Origin: an uncultured Bacteroidales bacterium | GTDB lineage: Bacteria; Bacteroidota; Bacteroidia; Bacteroidales; P3 | NCBI GenBank assembly: GCA_944321735.1 | Contig: CALUMK010000012.1 | Span: 1-64,000, forward strand | Reading direction: 5' to 3' | DNA: 64,000 nucleotides | In this document: positions 45,147 through 54,899 of the stretch, piece after piece | How the letters are laid out: each line of letters begins with the position of its first letter | Position numbering within the stretch: position 1 is the stretch's first letter | The notes under the pieces: generated by a model | The model's input: the letters and a program-made list of their open reading frames with translations, nothing else | What the model was told of the DNA's origin: nothing | Databases searched by the model: none | Program-made: the position numbers and the translations under genes

Positions 45147-47183
45147 ATGAATGATCAGATGAACGAAACCCCGGTAGTGCCTGGGGCGGAAGAGGTTGGA
45201 AAATCGGCTTCTTCGGAAACGGTAGAAAAAGTGAATTTGAATCAGTTGGAGCAGATTGCCGCCCAGCAGCGGGAAGAAGCTGCCGAAGCGGAAGAGGAAA
45301 GGGAGGCCGAGGAATCCCATTCGGACACGATTGTTTCTACGGGTTCCGAAAAGTCCAAGGAATTAAGCGAGGAGGAAATTCAGGAGCTTTCGCGCTTGGA
45401 TCGCGAGCAGATAGTGGAAAGATTGGAACTTCTGTATGCCGACAGTGCATTGGAAGGCTCCAAGAGCATGGTTGCGTTGTTGCGGATCAAGTATAAGGAG
45501 AAGACCGGCGAGCTTAGGAAAATGGAGTTGGAGAAATTCCTGGCAGAAGGTGGCAATAAGATTGATTTCAGATTTACCGAGCCGTTGGAAGACCGTTTTG
45601 TTGCCATAAGTCAGAAAATAAAGGAATATCATCAGCGCAAGAAAGAGGAACTCGACCGTTTAATGGCTGAGAACCTTCAAAAGAAGCAGGCCTTGCTGGA
45701 AGATCTCAAACGGCTGATAGAGGAAGATAAACCCCTGAAACAAACCTATGACGATTTCAATAAACTGACTGAGACTTGGAGGGAAATCAAACCTATTGCT
45801 CGGGCGGAATCGAATAATTTGTGGCAGAGCTATCATTTTCTGGTCGAAAAGTTCTTTGATAAGGTTCGGATCAATAACGAACTCCGGGATCTGGATTACA
45901 AGAAAAACCTGGAAGAAAAGTTGCAGCTCTGCGAAAAGGCGGAGAGCCTGCTTTTGGAAGAGTCCATTGGCAAGGCTTCTAAGGAATTGCATGAACTTCA
46001 CGACCGATGGAAAGAGATAGGTCCGGTGGCGGCGGATAAGAAAGATGAGATTTGGGAACGATTCAAGGCTGCATCGGATGCCATTGCACAAAAGCGCAAG
46101 GATTATTACGATAAGATGCAGGCGGAGTTGGAAAAGAATCTTTTGGCCAAGCAGGCATTATGCGAGAAGGCAGAAGCGTTATTGGCAGAAAGTCGTGCAA
46201 CCGCCAAGGCCTGGAACGAGGGCGCGGTTCAAGTGGAAGAGTTGATGAAGTTGTGGAAGAGTATCGGCCGGGCGCCTCGTGCGGATAATGATGCGATATG
46301 GGAACGTTTCAGAGGAAGCTTGAACGCTTTTTTTGAATCCAAGAAAGAATTTTACCGGAAACTGAAGGATGAGCAAGCCAATAATTACAACCTGAAGGTC
46401 GATTTGTGCGCCCAGGCTGAGAATATCGCCCAGCAACGTAACGATTTTAAGGCTGCCACGGCAGATTTGCTCAAATTGCAGCAACAGTGGAAAGAGATTG
46501 GACCGGTTCCACCCCGCTTGTCAGACAAGATTTGGAAACGATTCCGGGCGGCATGCGATGAGTTTTTCAAAAAGAAATCGGAGTTTTACGATTCAATGCG
46601 TTCCTCAGAGGCGGCTAATTTGACGGCTAAAGAGGCTTTGATTCAGGAAGTGAAAGCATTGGAAGTGGAAAGCCGGGAAGCATTGCTTGCTGCTGTCAAG
46701 GATCTTCAGCGCAAATGGACTGAAATCGGCCATGTGCCGATGAAGGAAAAAGATCGAGTGTATGCCGATTTTAGAGCTGCTATTGATGAGAAATTCGGAC
46801 TTTTCGGATCATCCCGGGAAGGGCGGCATCGGGCTTTTGCCGATATACAGACGCCGGAAGATGCGGCTAGGATGAGCGGAAAGGATGTATCGGCCTTGGC
46901 AAACCGTATCTCCAAACTGCGGGCGGATATTGTTTTGTGGGAAAATAACATGGGCTTTATATCTTCGGCCAAGAGTTCCAATGTTCTCCGACGGGAATTT
47001 GAGCGGAAGATTCAATCTGCAAAGCAAGATTTGGCGTTGTTGGAGGCTAAGCTCAAGATGGTCAAGGACGGTTCGAAAGAAGGAATGGGGAAAGAAGCCG
47101 TCAAGCCAGAAGGCAAGGCGGAGGAGGCAAGAGCATCGGAGGCCGATGAGATGCCAGGGACTGAAAACAAGGCAGAAGAATAA
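45147..47183 (+). CDS. DUF349 repeat protein
   Basis: The 678-residue, highly charged and helical protein contains at least five DUF349 units. They are marked by W-K-E-I-G segments (WREIKPIARAESNNLWQSY, WKEIGPVAADKKDEIWERF, WKSIGRAPRADNDAIWERF, WKEIGPVPPRLSDKIWKRF, WTEIGHVPMKEKDRVYADF). The first 80 residues and the last 40 are acidic and low-complexity. The function of the family is unknown. The ATG at 45147 is preferred over a TTG at 45129. It is 9 bases upstream of trmD and probably cotranscribed. Confidence 0.9.
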   Translation: MNDQMNETPVVPGAEEVGKSASSETVEKVNLNQLEQIAAQQREEAAEAEEEREAEESHSDTIVSTGSEKSKELSEEEIQELSRLDREQIVERLELLYADSALEGSKSMVALLRIKYKEKTGELRKMELEKFLAEGGNKIDFRFTEPLEDRFVAISQKIKEYHQRKKEELDRLMAENLQKKQALLEDLKRLIEEDKPLKQTYDDFNKLTETWREIKPIARAESNNLWQSYHFLVEKFFDKVRINNELRDLDYKKNLEEKLQLCEKAESLLLEESIGKASKELHELHDRWKEIGPVAADKKDEIWERFKAASDAIAQKRKDYYDKMQAELEKNLLAKQALCEKAEALLAESRATAKAWNEGAVQVEELMKLWKSIGRAPRADNDAIWERFRGSLNAFFESKKEFYRKLKDEQANNYNLKVDLCAQAENIAQQRNDFKAATADLLKLQQQWKEIGPVPPRLSDKIWKRFRAACDEFFKKKSEFYDSMRSSEAANLTAKEALIQEVKALEVESREALLAAVKDLQRKWTEIGHVPMKEKDRVYADFRAAIDEKFGLFGSSREGRHRAFADIQTPEDAARMSGKDVSALANRISKLRADIVLWENNMGFISSAKSSNVLRREFERKIQSAKQDLALLEAKLKMVKDGSKEGMGKEAVKPEGKAEEARASEADEMPGTENKAEE

Positions 47184-47192
47184 GAAGTATCC

Positions 47193-47873
47193 GTGAGAAT
47201 AGACATTATAACCCTTTTTCCGGAAATGTTCGAGGGATTTTTGGACTACTCGATCCCTAAGCGAGCCCGGGAAAAGGGCTTTTTAGAATTAGGCTTGCAT
47301 AATTTGCGGGATTACAGTACCAACCGTTACAAATCGGTGGATGATTATCCTTATGGCGGAGGGGCAGGCATGGTGATGACAATCGAGCCCATCGACCGTT
47401 GCATTTCGGCGTTGAAGTCCGAACGGGCGTATGACGAGGTGATTTATACCTCTCCCGATGGTCCGGTCTTGGATCAGCCGATGGCCAATGCGCTTTCCTT
47501 GTGCAAGAATATCATCATCCTTTGCGGTCATTACAAAGGAGTTGACGAAAGGGTGCGGGAGCATTTGGTGACCCGAGAAGTTTCGATAGGCGATTATGTG
47601 TTGTCGGGTGGCGAATTGGCGGCCGCTGTTATCACAGATGCCGTTGTCAGGTTGATTCCCGGTGTATTGGGTGATGAAACCTCGGCTTTGAGCGATTCCT
47701 TTCAGGATGGATTGATATCGCCTCCGGTTTATACGCGGCCTCCGGAATACAAAGGTTGGAAAGTCCCGGACGTGCTGCTGGGAGGGAATGACCGCTTAAA
47801 AGCTGAATGGAGATACGAGAAGTCGGTGGAGCGGACGCGGGAACGTCGTCCATGGCTCTTGAAGGAAGAATAA
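47193..47873 (+). CDS. trmD: tRNA (guanine-N1-)-methyltransferase
   Basis: The 226-residue SPOUT enzyme methylates G37 of tRNAs that read codons starting with C or G, which prevents frameshifting. [40 protein letters not shown] and the knot region [13 protein letters not shown] are all typical, as is the VPDVLLGGN tail. The start is GTG at 47193. Confidence 0.97.
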   Translation: MRIDIITLFPEMFEGFLDYSIPKRAREKGFLELGLHNLRDYSTNRYKSVDDYPYGGGAGMVMTIEPIDRCISALKSERAYDEVIYTSPDGPVLDQPMANALSLCKNIIILCGHYKGVDERVREHLVTREVSIGDYVLSGGELAAAVITDAVVRLIPGVLGDETSALSDSFQDGLISPPVYTRPPEYKGWKVPDVLLGGNDRLKAEWRYEKSVERTRERRPWLLKEE

Positions 47874-47924
47874 TCCGTATGTCTGAGATTAAGATAGGAA
47901 GGTAAGTACATAAAATTTGAAACT

Positions 47925-49271
47925 ATGGGAGCATTCAAGGCGTATGATATCCGAGGAGTTTACAATCAGGACTTCGACAAGGATGATGTATATAAGATAG
48001 GATTCTTTCTTCCGGAATTGCTGGGAACGAAGAAAGTGCTGGTAGGACGGGATGTGCGCTTGTCTTCGCCCGAAATCCATGCCAATCTGTGTAAGGGGAT
48101 TGAAGATGCCGGGGCGGATGCCTATGATTTGGGAATCTGTACGACTCCGATGGTCTATTGGGCTACGGCTCAGTATGGTTTCGATGCTTCGGTGATGATA
48201 ACGGCATCACATAACCCTAAGGAATATAACGGTTTGAAGATTTCGAGGACGAATGCTTTGCCCGTAGGTTTCGATACGGGACTGGGAGAATTGGAGCGGT
48301 GGATCAAGGAAAGAATCGTGGTGGTGGCCGAACATCGGGGAAGAACGGTTGAATTTGATAAAAAGGCGGAATATCTGCAATTTCAGCGGCGATGGTTGTC
48401 GGACGATATCGCGCATTTACGTATCGCGATGGATTGCAGCAATGGGATGGCGTCGGTTTTTGTTCATGATTTGTATGGGAGTCGTCCTATTTATCTGTAT
48501 GATACACTGGATGGAACATTCCCGAATCATGAGGCGAATCCTTTGGAACCGGCTAATACCGAGGATATCAGGCATTTGGTACGTGAAACCAAGGCTGATA
48601 TCGGGGTTATTTTTGATGGAGATGCAGACCGGGTCATGTTTGTGGACGAGAAATCCCGTTTCATATCTCCGGATTTGATGATAGCCGTGCTTGGAAATTA
48701 TTTTTTGAAAGAGAAAGGCTTGAAAGGTAGGGTCTTGCAAGATATCCGCACTTCGAAGTCGGTGCGGTCTTATGTTGAGAAACTGGGGGGAACGATGGAG
48801 ATGTGGCGTGTGGGACGAGCTTATGCGGCCTTGAAATTGCGAGAGATAGATGGTGTATATGGAGGGGAGCTGGCCGGGCATTATTATTTCCGCGATTTCA
48901 ATTATTCCGATTCCGGGTTGATGGCTTGCAGTCTGTTGTTGGGTGTTTTCGGCCGTTTCAAGCAGGAAGGCAAGTCTGTTTCGGAAATCATTGACAGCAT
49001 TGCCTTGTACGCCAATTCAGGCGAGGTGAATTTCCGGATCGAGGACAAGACAACGGCTATGGAACGCTTGCGCGAGCATTTCGTCTCCCAGGAAAAACCG
49101 GAAGCTTTTTATGACTTCGATGGTTACCGGATAGAATTCCCGCATTGGTGGTTCAATGTTAGGCCATCCAATACCGAGCCTTATTTGCGTTTGATTATGG
49201 AGGCCGATACGCAAGAATTGCTGGATCGGAAACTATCGGAAGCGAGAAAGCTGCTTTTGTCGGTTCGATAG
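47925..49271 (+). CDS. Phosphomannomutase/phosphoglucomutase
   Basis: The 448-residue alpha-D-phosphohexomutase interconverts sugar 6- and 1-phosphates. The phosphoserine loop is MITASHNPKEYNG (Ser95), the metal loop is FDGDADRVMFVDE, the sugar-binding loop is GGELAGHYYF and the phosphate-binding loop is RPSNTEPYLRL. With manC at 41566 it could make GDP-mannose. The mannose versus glucose preference is not clear by eye. Confidence 0.93.
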   Translation: MGAFKAYDIRGVYNQDFDKDDVYKIGFFLPELLGTKKVLVGRDVRLSSPEIHANLCKGIEDAGADAYDLGICTTPMVYWATAQYGFDASVMITASHNPKEYNGLKISRTNALPVGFDTGLGELERWIKERIVVVAEHRGRTVEFDKKAEYLQFQRRWLSDDIAHLRIAMDCSNGMASVFVHDLYGSRPIYLYDTLDGTFPNHEANPLEPANTEDIRHLVRETKADIGVIFDGDADRVMFVDEKSRFISPDLMIAVLGNYFLKEKGLKGRVLQDIRTSKSVRSYVEKLGGTMEMWRVGRAYAALKLREIDGVYGGELAGHYYFRDFNYSDSGLMACSLLLGVFGRFKQEGKSVSEIIDSIALYANSGEVNFRIEDKTTAMERLREHFVSQEKPEAFYDFDGYRIEFPHWWFNVRPSNTEPYLRLIMEADTQELLDRKLSEARKLLLSVR

Positions 49272-49367
49272 GGTGTTTTTCTGTTTGGCATAGTTTTTGA
49301 CGGTGTGTATGGGGCTGGGAAATTAATGACTTCGGGGATTGGAAGTTGGCGATAAAAAAGATAGGAA

Positions 49368-49820
49368 ATGCCTCGTTTGAAATCAGAAGTAAGGATAAAG
49401 AACAAGAAGGCTGAGTTTCAGTTTTTTTTGATAGATCGTTATATGGCAGGCTTGGTACTGACAGGAAGTGAAATAAAGTCCATACGGGAAGGGAAAGCCA
49501 GCATCAATGAATCGTTCTGCGTTTTTATACAGAATGAACTTTTTATCAAGAACATGTATATTGCCGAGTATAGCCATGGCTCGGCTTTCAATCATCAGCC
49601 AAGGCGCGACAGGAAGCTTTTGTTAAACAAAAGGGAGCTGTTTCGTCTCCAAGAAAAGGTTAAGGAGAAAGGTTTGACAATCATTCCTGTAGTTCTGTTC
49701 ATTGATGAGAATGGCCGGGCAAAGCTGGATATCGCTTTGGCCAAAGGCAAGAAGCTGTATGACAAAAGGGAGTCCCTCAAGGAAAAGGATATGAAGCGGC
49801 AGTTGCAGCGTCTTTCTTGA
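49368..49820 (+). CDS. smpB: SsrA-binding protein SmpB
   Basis: The 150-residue protein binds tmRNA and rescues stalled ribosomes. [42 protein letters not shown] is the family start, and [19 protein letters not shown] is the C-terminal tail that enters the mRNA channel. The tmRNA gene itself is not in this window as far as I can see. Confidence 0.97.
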   Translation: MPRLKSEVRIKNKKAEFQFFLIDRYMAGLVLTGSEIKSIREGKASINESFCVFIQNELFIKNMYIAEYSHGSAFNHQPRRDRKLLLNKRELFRLQEKVKEKGLTIIPVVLFIDENGRAKLDIALAKGKKLYDKRESLKEKDMKRQLQRLS

Positions 49821-49834
49821 GGTGCGAAATTTGT

Positions 49835-49842
49835 TAACTTTG
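49835..49842 (+). promoter_or_regulatory. -7 element for clpC
   Basis: TAACTTTG, 46 bases before the ATG at 49888. It supports that start over the 49822 one, which would begin upstream of the promoter. Confidence 0.55.
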
Positions 49843-49887
49843 CAAGTTTGGATGGACGGTTTTAAAGGAAGCGTCCGTGGATTAGCT

Positions 49888-52437
49888 ATGGAGACAAACA
49901 CATCAGAAACCTTAAAGACAATATTGAGATACAGCACAGAGGAAGCGATGCGCTTAGGTAATGATTATGTGGGCGTGGAGCATGTGCTGTTGGGTATGTT
50001 GCGCCAAGGAGACAACAAGGCGGTGGAAATATTGGGACGGCTTGGCATTGAATTCCGGGCATTGCGCCAGAAGATAGAGGATGCCATCAAGCCTGCGCAT
50101 AGGGATTTTACTCAAGCGGAAGATAAGGATCGGCATTTGCCTGTCAATTCCCAGTTGGACCGTATGCTTCGGTTGATGCAAGTGGAATGTTTTCGGCTCA
50201 AGCAAGACCAGGTTGAACCGGAACATGCTTTGCTAGCCATATTGAAGAATGAAGCCAGTCTGGCTGGCAGCTTGTTGAATGCGGTTGGTGTGACCTATGA
50301 TAACGTGAATGCCTACGTGCAGGCTTCAGTGCCTACATCCAGCCAGCCCGCTCCGACAGATGTGGAGGAGGGAATCGGGATGCATGAATTCGGGGAGGAT
50401 GATGAACGGCCGAAGAATGGAGGCGGAGCGACAGCCGGAACTGATACCGTGAAGGCCGCCAATGCCAAAAGCGATACGCCGGTGTTGGATAATTTTGGTC
50501 GGGATTTGACTAAGGCTGCCCGTTCCCAGCTTTTGGATCCGGTAGTGGGACGGGACAAGGAATTGGATCGAATCATTCAGATACTTTGCCGGCGGAAGAA
50601 AAACAATCCTATTCTGATTGGGGATCCCGGGGTGGGGAAGTCTGCTATCGCGGAAGGTTTGGCTCAGCGGATTGCAGATAAGAAAGTGCCTCGTTTGCTG
50701 AAAGATAAGCGTTTGATGACCTTGGATATCGCATCGGTGGTGGCAGGAACCAAGTACAGGGGGCAGTTTGAGGAACGAATGAAGGCCATAATCAATGAGT
50801 TGCAAAAGCATCCGGAAGTGATTATCTTCATCGATGAAATCCATACAATGGTAGGGGCAGGGAATACGGCAGGAGCTTTGGATGCCTCCAATATGTTCAA
50901 ACCGGCTTTGGCTCGGGGGGAAATCCAGTGCATCGGAGCTACCACGCTTGACGAATATCGTCAAAGCATAGAGAAAGATGGTGCATTGGAACGCCGTTTT
51001 CAAAAAGTATTGGTAGAGGCTACGACGCCGGAAGAAACATTGGAAATCCTGCATAATATCCGAGGCAAATACGAGGATCATCACGTAGTCCGTTACTCGG
51101 AAGAAGCATTGAAGGCTTGCGTGGAGCTTACGGCCCGTTATATTACGGACAGGGTGTTGCCCGACAAAGCGATAGACGCCATGGATGAGGCTGGTTCCAA
51201 AGTCCATTTGCGCCAAAGTGATGCGCCTCAGGCAATACTTGAATTAGAATCCAGGATTGAAGATATCAAGCAGCAGATGATGGATGCCATTCGCAAGCAG
51301 GAGTTTGAGAATGCGGCGCATTTGCGGGACGAGATGGGGGGCATGAAGGATGAATTGGAGAAGCTGAATCGGGATTGGCAGCAACAGAACGACCGGAATC
51401 GTCCGGAAGTGACGGAAGAAGAGATCACGGAAGTGGTATCCATGATGTCAGGCGTGCCGTTGCAGAAGGTTGCCAAGGACGAGAAGACCCAATTATTGCA
51501 GATGGAAGACATCCTCAAGTCGCAAGTAATCGGGCAAGACGAGGCTATCCATAAACTGGTTCGAGCCATACGGCGGAACCGGACAGGCCTCAAGGATCCG
51601 TTCCGGCCCATCGGGAGTTTCATCTTTCTGGGACCGACAGGGGTCGGAAAAACCTATTTGACCAAAAGCTTGGCTCGTTATATGTTCAATTCCGAATCGG
51701 CATTGATCCGGGTGGACATGAGCGAGTATATGGAAAAGTTCGATGTATCTCGTCTGATTGGATCCCCTCCGGGCTATGTGGGGTATGAAGACGGAGGACA
51801 GTTGACCGAGAAAGTCCGGCGCAAGCCTTATTCGATTGTGTTGTTCGATGAGATCGAGAAAGCCCATCCGGATATTTTTAATCTGTTGCTTCAGGTTTTG
51901 GACGATGGTCAATTGACCGATGGTTTGGGACGAAAGGTCGATTTCAAGAACACAATCATTGTCATGACCTCTAATCTAGGGTCGAGGCAACTGCGGGAGT
52001 TTGGCAATGGAGTCGGATTTCAGACTGCGGCCAAGGAAGCCGGACGGGATGAAAAGGCTAAAAGCATTGTGGAGAAAGCGCTCAAGCAGCATTTTGCCCC
52101 TGAGTTCTTGAACCGGGTGGATGATGTCATCATGTTCAATAATTTGAACCGGGACGATATTTTCAAGATTATCGATATTGAGTTGCAGAAACTGCGGGAA
52201 AGGCTGGAGCGTATAGGCATCGGTTTGGAATTGACAGAAGGAGCCAAGGCGTTTCTGATGGAAAAGGGGTGGGATCCGGATATGGGGGCGCGTCCATTAC
52301 GGCGTTGCTTGGAACATTATGTGGAGGATGAGATAGCTGAAAAACTGGTGCGGGAGGAAATCCGTAACGGAGAAACCCTTCTTGTGGATGGTACGGAAAA
52401 AGCAGAACAGCTGTCAATAAGCAGAAAGGAAATTTGA
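49888..52437 (+). CDS. clpC: ATP-dependent Clp protease ATP-binding subunit ClpC
   Basis: The 849-residue Hsp100 unfoldase pairs with ClpP. Domains in order: Clp N-domain repeats (1-150), first AAA+ module with Walker A GDPGVGKS (Lys251) and IIFIDEIHTMVGAG, a UVR-like middle segment (QEFENAAHLRDEMGGMKDEL), and second AAA+ module with GPTGVGKTYL and VLFDEIEKAHPD. The C-terminal D2 end is RPLRRCLEHYVED. No ClpP gene is near. ATG at 49888 is chosen by family start and promoter. Confidence 0.96.
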   Translation: METNTSETLKTILRYSTEEAMRLGNDYVGVEHVLLGMLRQGDNKAVEILGRLGIEFRALRQKIEDAIKPAHRDFTQAEDKDRHLPVNSQLDRMLRLMQVECFRLKQDQVEPEHALLAILKNEASLAGSLLNAVGVTYDNVNAYVQASVPTSSQPAPTDVEEGIGMHEFGEDDERPKNGGGATAGTDTVKAANAKSDTPVLDNFGRDLTKAARSQLLDPVVGRDKELDRIIQILCRRKKNNPILIGDPGVGKSAIAEGLAQRIADKKVPRLLKDKRLMTLDIASVVAGTKYRGQFEERMKAIINELQKHPEVIIFIDEIHTMVGAGNTAGALDASNMFKPALARGEIQCIGATTLDEYRQSIEKDGALERRFQKVLVEATTPEETLEILHNIRGKYEDHHVVRYSEEALKACVELTARYITDRVLPDKAIDAMDEAGSKVHLRQSDAPQAILELESRIEDIKQQMMDAIRKQEFENAAHLRDEMGGMKDELEKLNRDWQQQNDRNRPEVTEEEITEVVSMMSGVPLQKVAKDEKTQLLQMEDILKSQVIGQDEAIHKLVRAIRRNRTGLKDPFRPIGSFIFLGPTGVGKTYLTKSLARYMFNSESALIRVDMSEYMEKFDVSRLIGSPPGYVGYEDGGQLTEKVRRKPYSIVLFDEIEKAHPDIFNLLLQVLDDGQLTDGLGRKVDFKNTIIVMTSNLGSRQLREFGNGVGFQTAAKEAGRDEKAKSIVEKALKQHFAPEFLNRVDDVIMFNNLNRDDIFKIIDIELQKLRERLERIGIGLELTEGAKAFLMEKGWDPDMGARPLRRCLEHYVEDEIAEKLVREEIRNGETLLVDGTEKAEQLSISRKEI

Positions 52438-52472
52438 GGAATATATAAATTCCCGTGTCCATGAACTGGAAG

Positions 52473-52507
52473 AAAAAAGCCGAGACTCAACGAGTCTCGG
52501 CTTTTTT
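52473..52507. terminator. Bidirectional terminator between clpC and the OMP gene
   Basis: AAAAAAGCCGAGACTC (52473-52488) and its complement (52492-52507) enclose a 3-base loop. A-run and T-run flank the stem, so it can work in both directions. Confidence 0.9.
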
Positions 52508-52527
52508 CATAAAAGGCGTTTGATCTT

Positions 52528-53457
52528 TTATCGGTTTCGGTTGATGTAGAAAGTCAAAGTGAGGTTACCTCCGATATTGCCGGTTCCGAAGTCGAAGCCA
52601 CTAGAACGAGGCGAAATCAGTTCGGTCCAGGTTTCAGTCTGACCGTTGAGGTTGTTGAATCCTTCAGCCTTGTAATAGGTGGCTTTGTTCCAATGCCAAG
52701 CTGCCGCGATGTTCACTTCGGCGCCTAAGGACACCCAAGGAGCAAAGAACCATTCTACCCCAGCAAAAGCGACAAGCCCGAAGTAATGGGTCGGATTGTC
52801 TTGGAACTGGGATAGATAACGCTGGTATGTAAAGCCGTCTTTCGGAGGCAGTACGTCGCATCCGGCAATGCCCGTGCTTGGGCTTTGGTTCAGTTCCGTG
52901 ATGGCGTTTCCATAAGAGTATTTATACGACTGGGAGCTGAAAGCGTAGAGCAAGCCGCCACCGAATACCCCTTGTACACGTCGGCTGCCGACTCTGTATT
53001 CACCGGCAACGCTGAAGCTACCGCCTGCATTGTTGGCGATACGGGTGTCCAGTACTTTTTTCTGGGAGAAAGGATTGGACATCAAGGCGGCATCATCTGT
53101 CGCGTAGAAGTTATCCTTGTCTCGGTCATATACCCAGCCTACATTTCCCCGGATAGCAAAGTGGTCTGTTACCAAGTATTTTACGGAAACGGACACCAGG
53201 GGTTGCAGACGGGTGAGGTCGAGATCTCCCGGCAAGTAGTAGTCCCCGCCGACGCTCGTGTAGTTGTTGTTCATTGTCCCATTGAAAAGATTCCCTATGT
53301 ACCGGGTCAATGGGTTGGCACTGATGCTGATGGCAAAATCTCCGGCTTTGGGCAGGAATTCTTCAGCCGGACGTTTTTCTTTCTTTTCTCCTGCAGCTTG
53401 CAGCGGCATTACCAAGGCGGCAAGGCATAGGAGAAGCAGATATTTTAAATTTTTCAT
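52528..53457 (-). CDS. Outer-membrane beta-barrel protein
   Basis: The 309-residue protein has a signal peptide (LLLLCLAALVMPLQAAG) and strands typical of a small barrel (FAISISANPLTRYIGNLF, PLVSVSVKYLVTDHFAIRGNVGW, GLVAFAGVEWFFAPWVSLGAEV, GGNLTLTFYINRN), ending in an aromatic-containing strand close to the C-terminus. The function is unknown. It lies 27 bases after the lipoprotein gene on the same strand, so they are likely expressed together. Confidence 0.8.
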   Translation of the reverse strand: MKNLKYLLLLCLAALVMPLQAAGEKKEKRPAEEFLPKAGDFAISISANPLTRYIGNLFNGTMNNNYTSVGGDYYLPGDLDLTRLQPLVSVSVKYLVTDHFAIRGNVGWVYDRDKDNFYATDDAALMSNPFSQKKVLDTRIANNAGGSFSVAGEYRVGSRRVQGVFGGGLLYAFSSQSYKYSYGNAITELNQSPSTGIAGCDVLPPKDGFTYQRYLSQFQDNPTHYFGLVAFAGVEWFFAPWVSLGAEVNIAAAWHWNKATYYKAEGFNNLNGQTETWTELISPRSSGFDFGTGNIGGNLTLTFYINRNR

Positions 53458-53484
53458 GTTTGCTGTTTTATAAGTCCGACATTT

Positions 53485-54525
53485 TTAGTTCCATCCAAAA
53501 GGATTATTGGTAGCGATTTCGTTGTCCGGATCTTCCGTGTCGATAGGATTACCGATACCGTAAACGGTCGAAGCGTCAACAGGTTTAGTAGTAACCAAGA
53601 TGTCAGTCATTCTGACAGGGATTATTTCGTTTTCAGGTGTCAGTGAGGCCGAAACCGTCATGGCGGATTCAACTACTTCTACGTCCTGGCTCTTCCATTC
53701 TTTGTTGGTGATGGAATAGTAATAGTGAACAAAATTGCTCAAGCGAGCTTTGGTTTCAAGTTCGATGGACACATTCCATTCCCAGCAGTTGTCAGGCAAA
53801 GTCATGGTCATGTCATAGAGGCCTTCTGCATCCGACGAGCCTTGATACTTCAGGGTCATGTCTGGTTCGATACCGGCCGGGTCAGACAAGGTTACCAAGA
53901 CATCGAAATCGGTAGCAATCGGTTCTTTGCTGGCTTCACGGTTCTCTGTTTCCCTGTTGAGAGCCCATGATTGGATTTCGATAAGGCCGGTGAGGCCTAC
54001 TTCTTGGTTGTATTCAAGTTCGGGCATTTCGGAGCTGGTTACCTCGAAATCAGCGGTCTGTACATCGAATTCGGCCAAGGTGACTTGTTGCGGCGTGAAA
54101 TTGTTGTACAAGGCGTTAGTGATATTAATCAGCTGGTTGTTGTGGCCTTCTACAGTCTTTTCAGCGAAGAAAGGAATGACGGAAACTGTTGCAGTGACCG
54201 TATTTGTGCCCACGGGTACTTGGACGGTATAGCGGCCTTCGCTGTCGGTGGTGTCGCTATAGGTCTGGTAACCCGCCGATCCGGATACATAATCGGAATT
54301 GGGGACACGGACGATGATAGTTTGGCCGGCAGCAGGAACCATATAATCGGAAATGATGGCTCCGTTCTGGTTTGCAGCCCCTTGGTTGTACATGACTTTC
54401 CCGGTGACGCTTGCCATTCCTTTGAGGTTGTCAAGGTTCACTTCGGATTGTTCTTCTTTGTTGCAGGAAACAACAAGCCCTGCCATCAGCCCTAGGATGG
54501 CTAATTGAAAAATTCTGTGTTTCAT
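53485..54525 (-). CDS. Hypothetical lipoprotein with carboxypeptidase-regulatory-like fold
   Basis: The 346-residue protein has a lipobox (LVVSC, Cys21) and a first domain resembling regulatory-like or CNA-B folds (SVTGKVMYNQGA ... DSEGRYTVQVPVGTNTVTATVSVIPFF). A second beta-rich region follows (EWNVSIELETKARLSNFVHYYYSI). Function is unknown; a surface or periplasmic structural role with the adjacent barrel protein is inferred. A strong promoter lies upstream. Confidence 0.75.
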   Translation of the reverse strand: MKHRIFQLAILGLMAGLVVSCNKEEQSEVNLDNLKGMASVTGKVMYNQGAANQNGAIISDYMVPAAGQTIIVRVPNSDYVSGSAGYQTYSDTTDSEGRYTVQVPVGTNTVTATVSVIPFFAEKTVEGHNNQLINITNALYNNFTPQQVTLAEFDVQTADFEVTSSEMPELEYNQEVGLTGLIEIQSWALNRETENREASKEPIATDFDVLVTLSDPAGIEPDMTLKYQGSSDAEGLYDMTMTLPDNCWEWNVSIELETKARLSNFVHYYYSITNKEWKSQDVEVVESAMTVSASLTPENEIIPVRMTDILVTTKPVDASTVYGIGNPIDTEDPDNEIATNNPFGWN

Positions 54526-54637
54526 GGTGTTTTGATTTTTAAAAAAATTTTTTTTCTTCTTTTTTTTATAAAGTTATGTTTTGTTGCTATTCATGTGGGG
54601 GAAATCCAGTAATGATAAAAAAGCTGGATAATCGAGG

Positions 54638-54669
54638 CAAAGGTACGGAAAATATACGGTTCATCCAAA
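54638..54669 (-). promoter_or_regulatory. Promoter of the lipoprotein/OMP pair
   Basis: On the minus strand TTTG (54669-54666) and TACCTTTG (54645-54638) are 20 bases apart. The leader to 54525 is about 106 bases and contains a small hairpin (ATCCAG...CTGGAT, 54604-54629). The 54526-54899 gap contains only this promoter, A/T-rich runs and the gyrA promoter. Confidence 0.7.
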
Positions 54670-54813
54670 TGTAATATTGTGGGAAATGCCGAATGCGTGA
54701 GCTGTAGGGCTGTTTTTGTTGGAGTTGCAGGGGTGTTCTGTTTCCATTTTCGGGCGGTGCTGATGCCGTAAAAAGAGAGAAGGGTGTCCAAGCTGCAAAT
54801 CTTTTTACAGGCG

Positions 54814-54845
54814 CTTGTTTTATGCGGGGAAAAGTCGTAATTTCG
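54814..54845 (+). promoter_or_regulatory. Possible gyrA promoter
   Basis: CTTG (54814-54817) and TAATTTCG (54838-54845) are 20 bases apart; each departs by one base from the consensus. Confidence 0.4.
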
Positions 54846-54899
54846 CTGTTTTGTAATGCCTTTTTGTAAAATAGAGATTTTTAGAAAGTTAGGAGGAAA

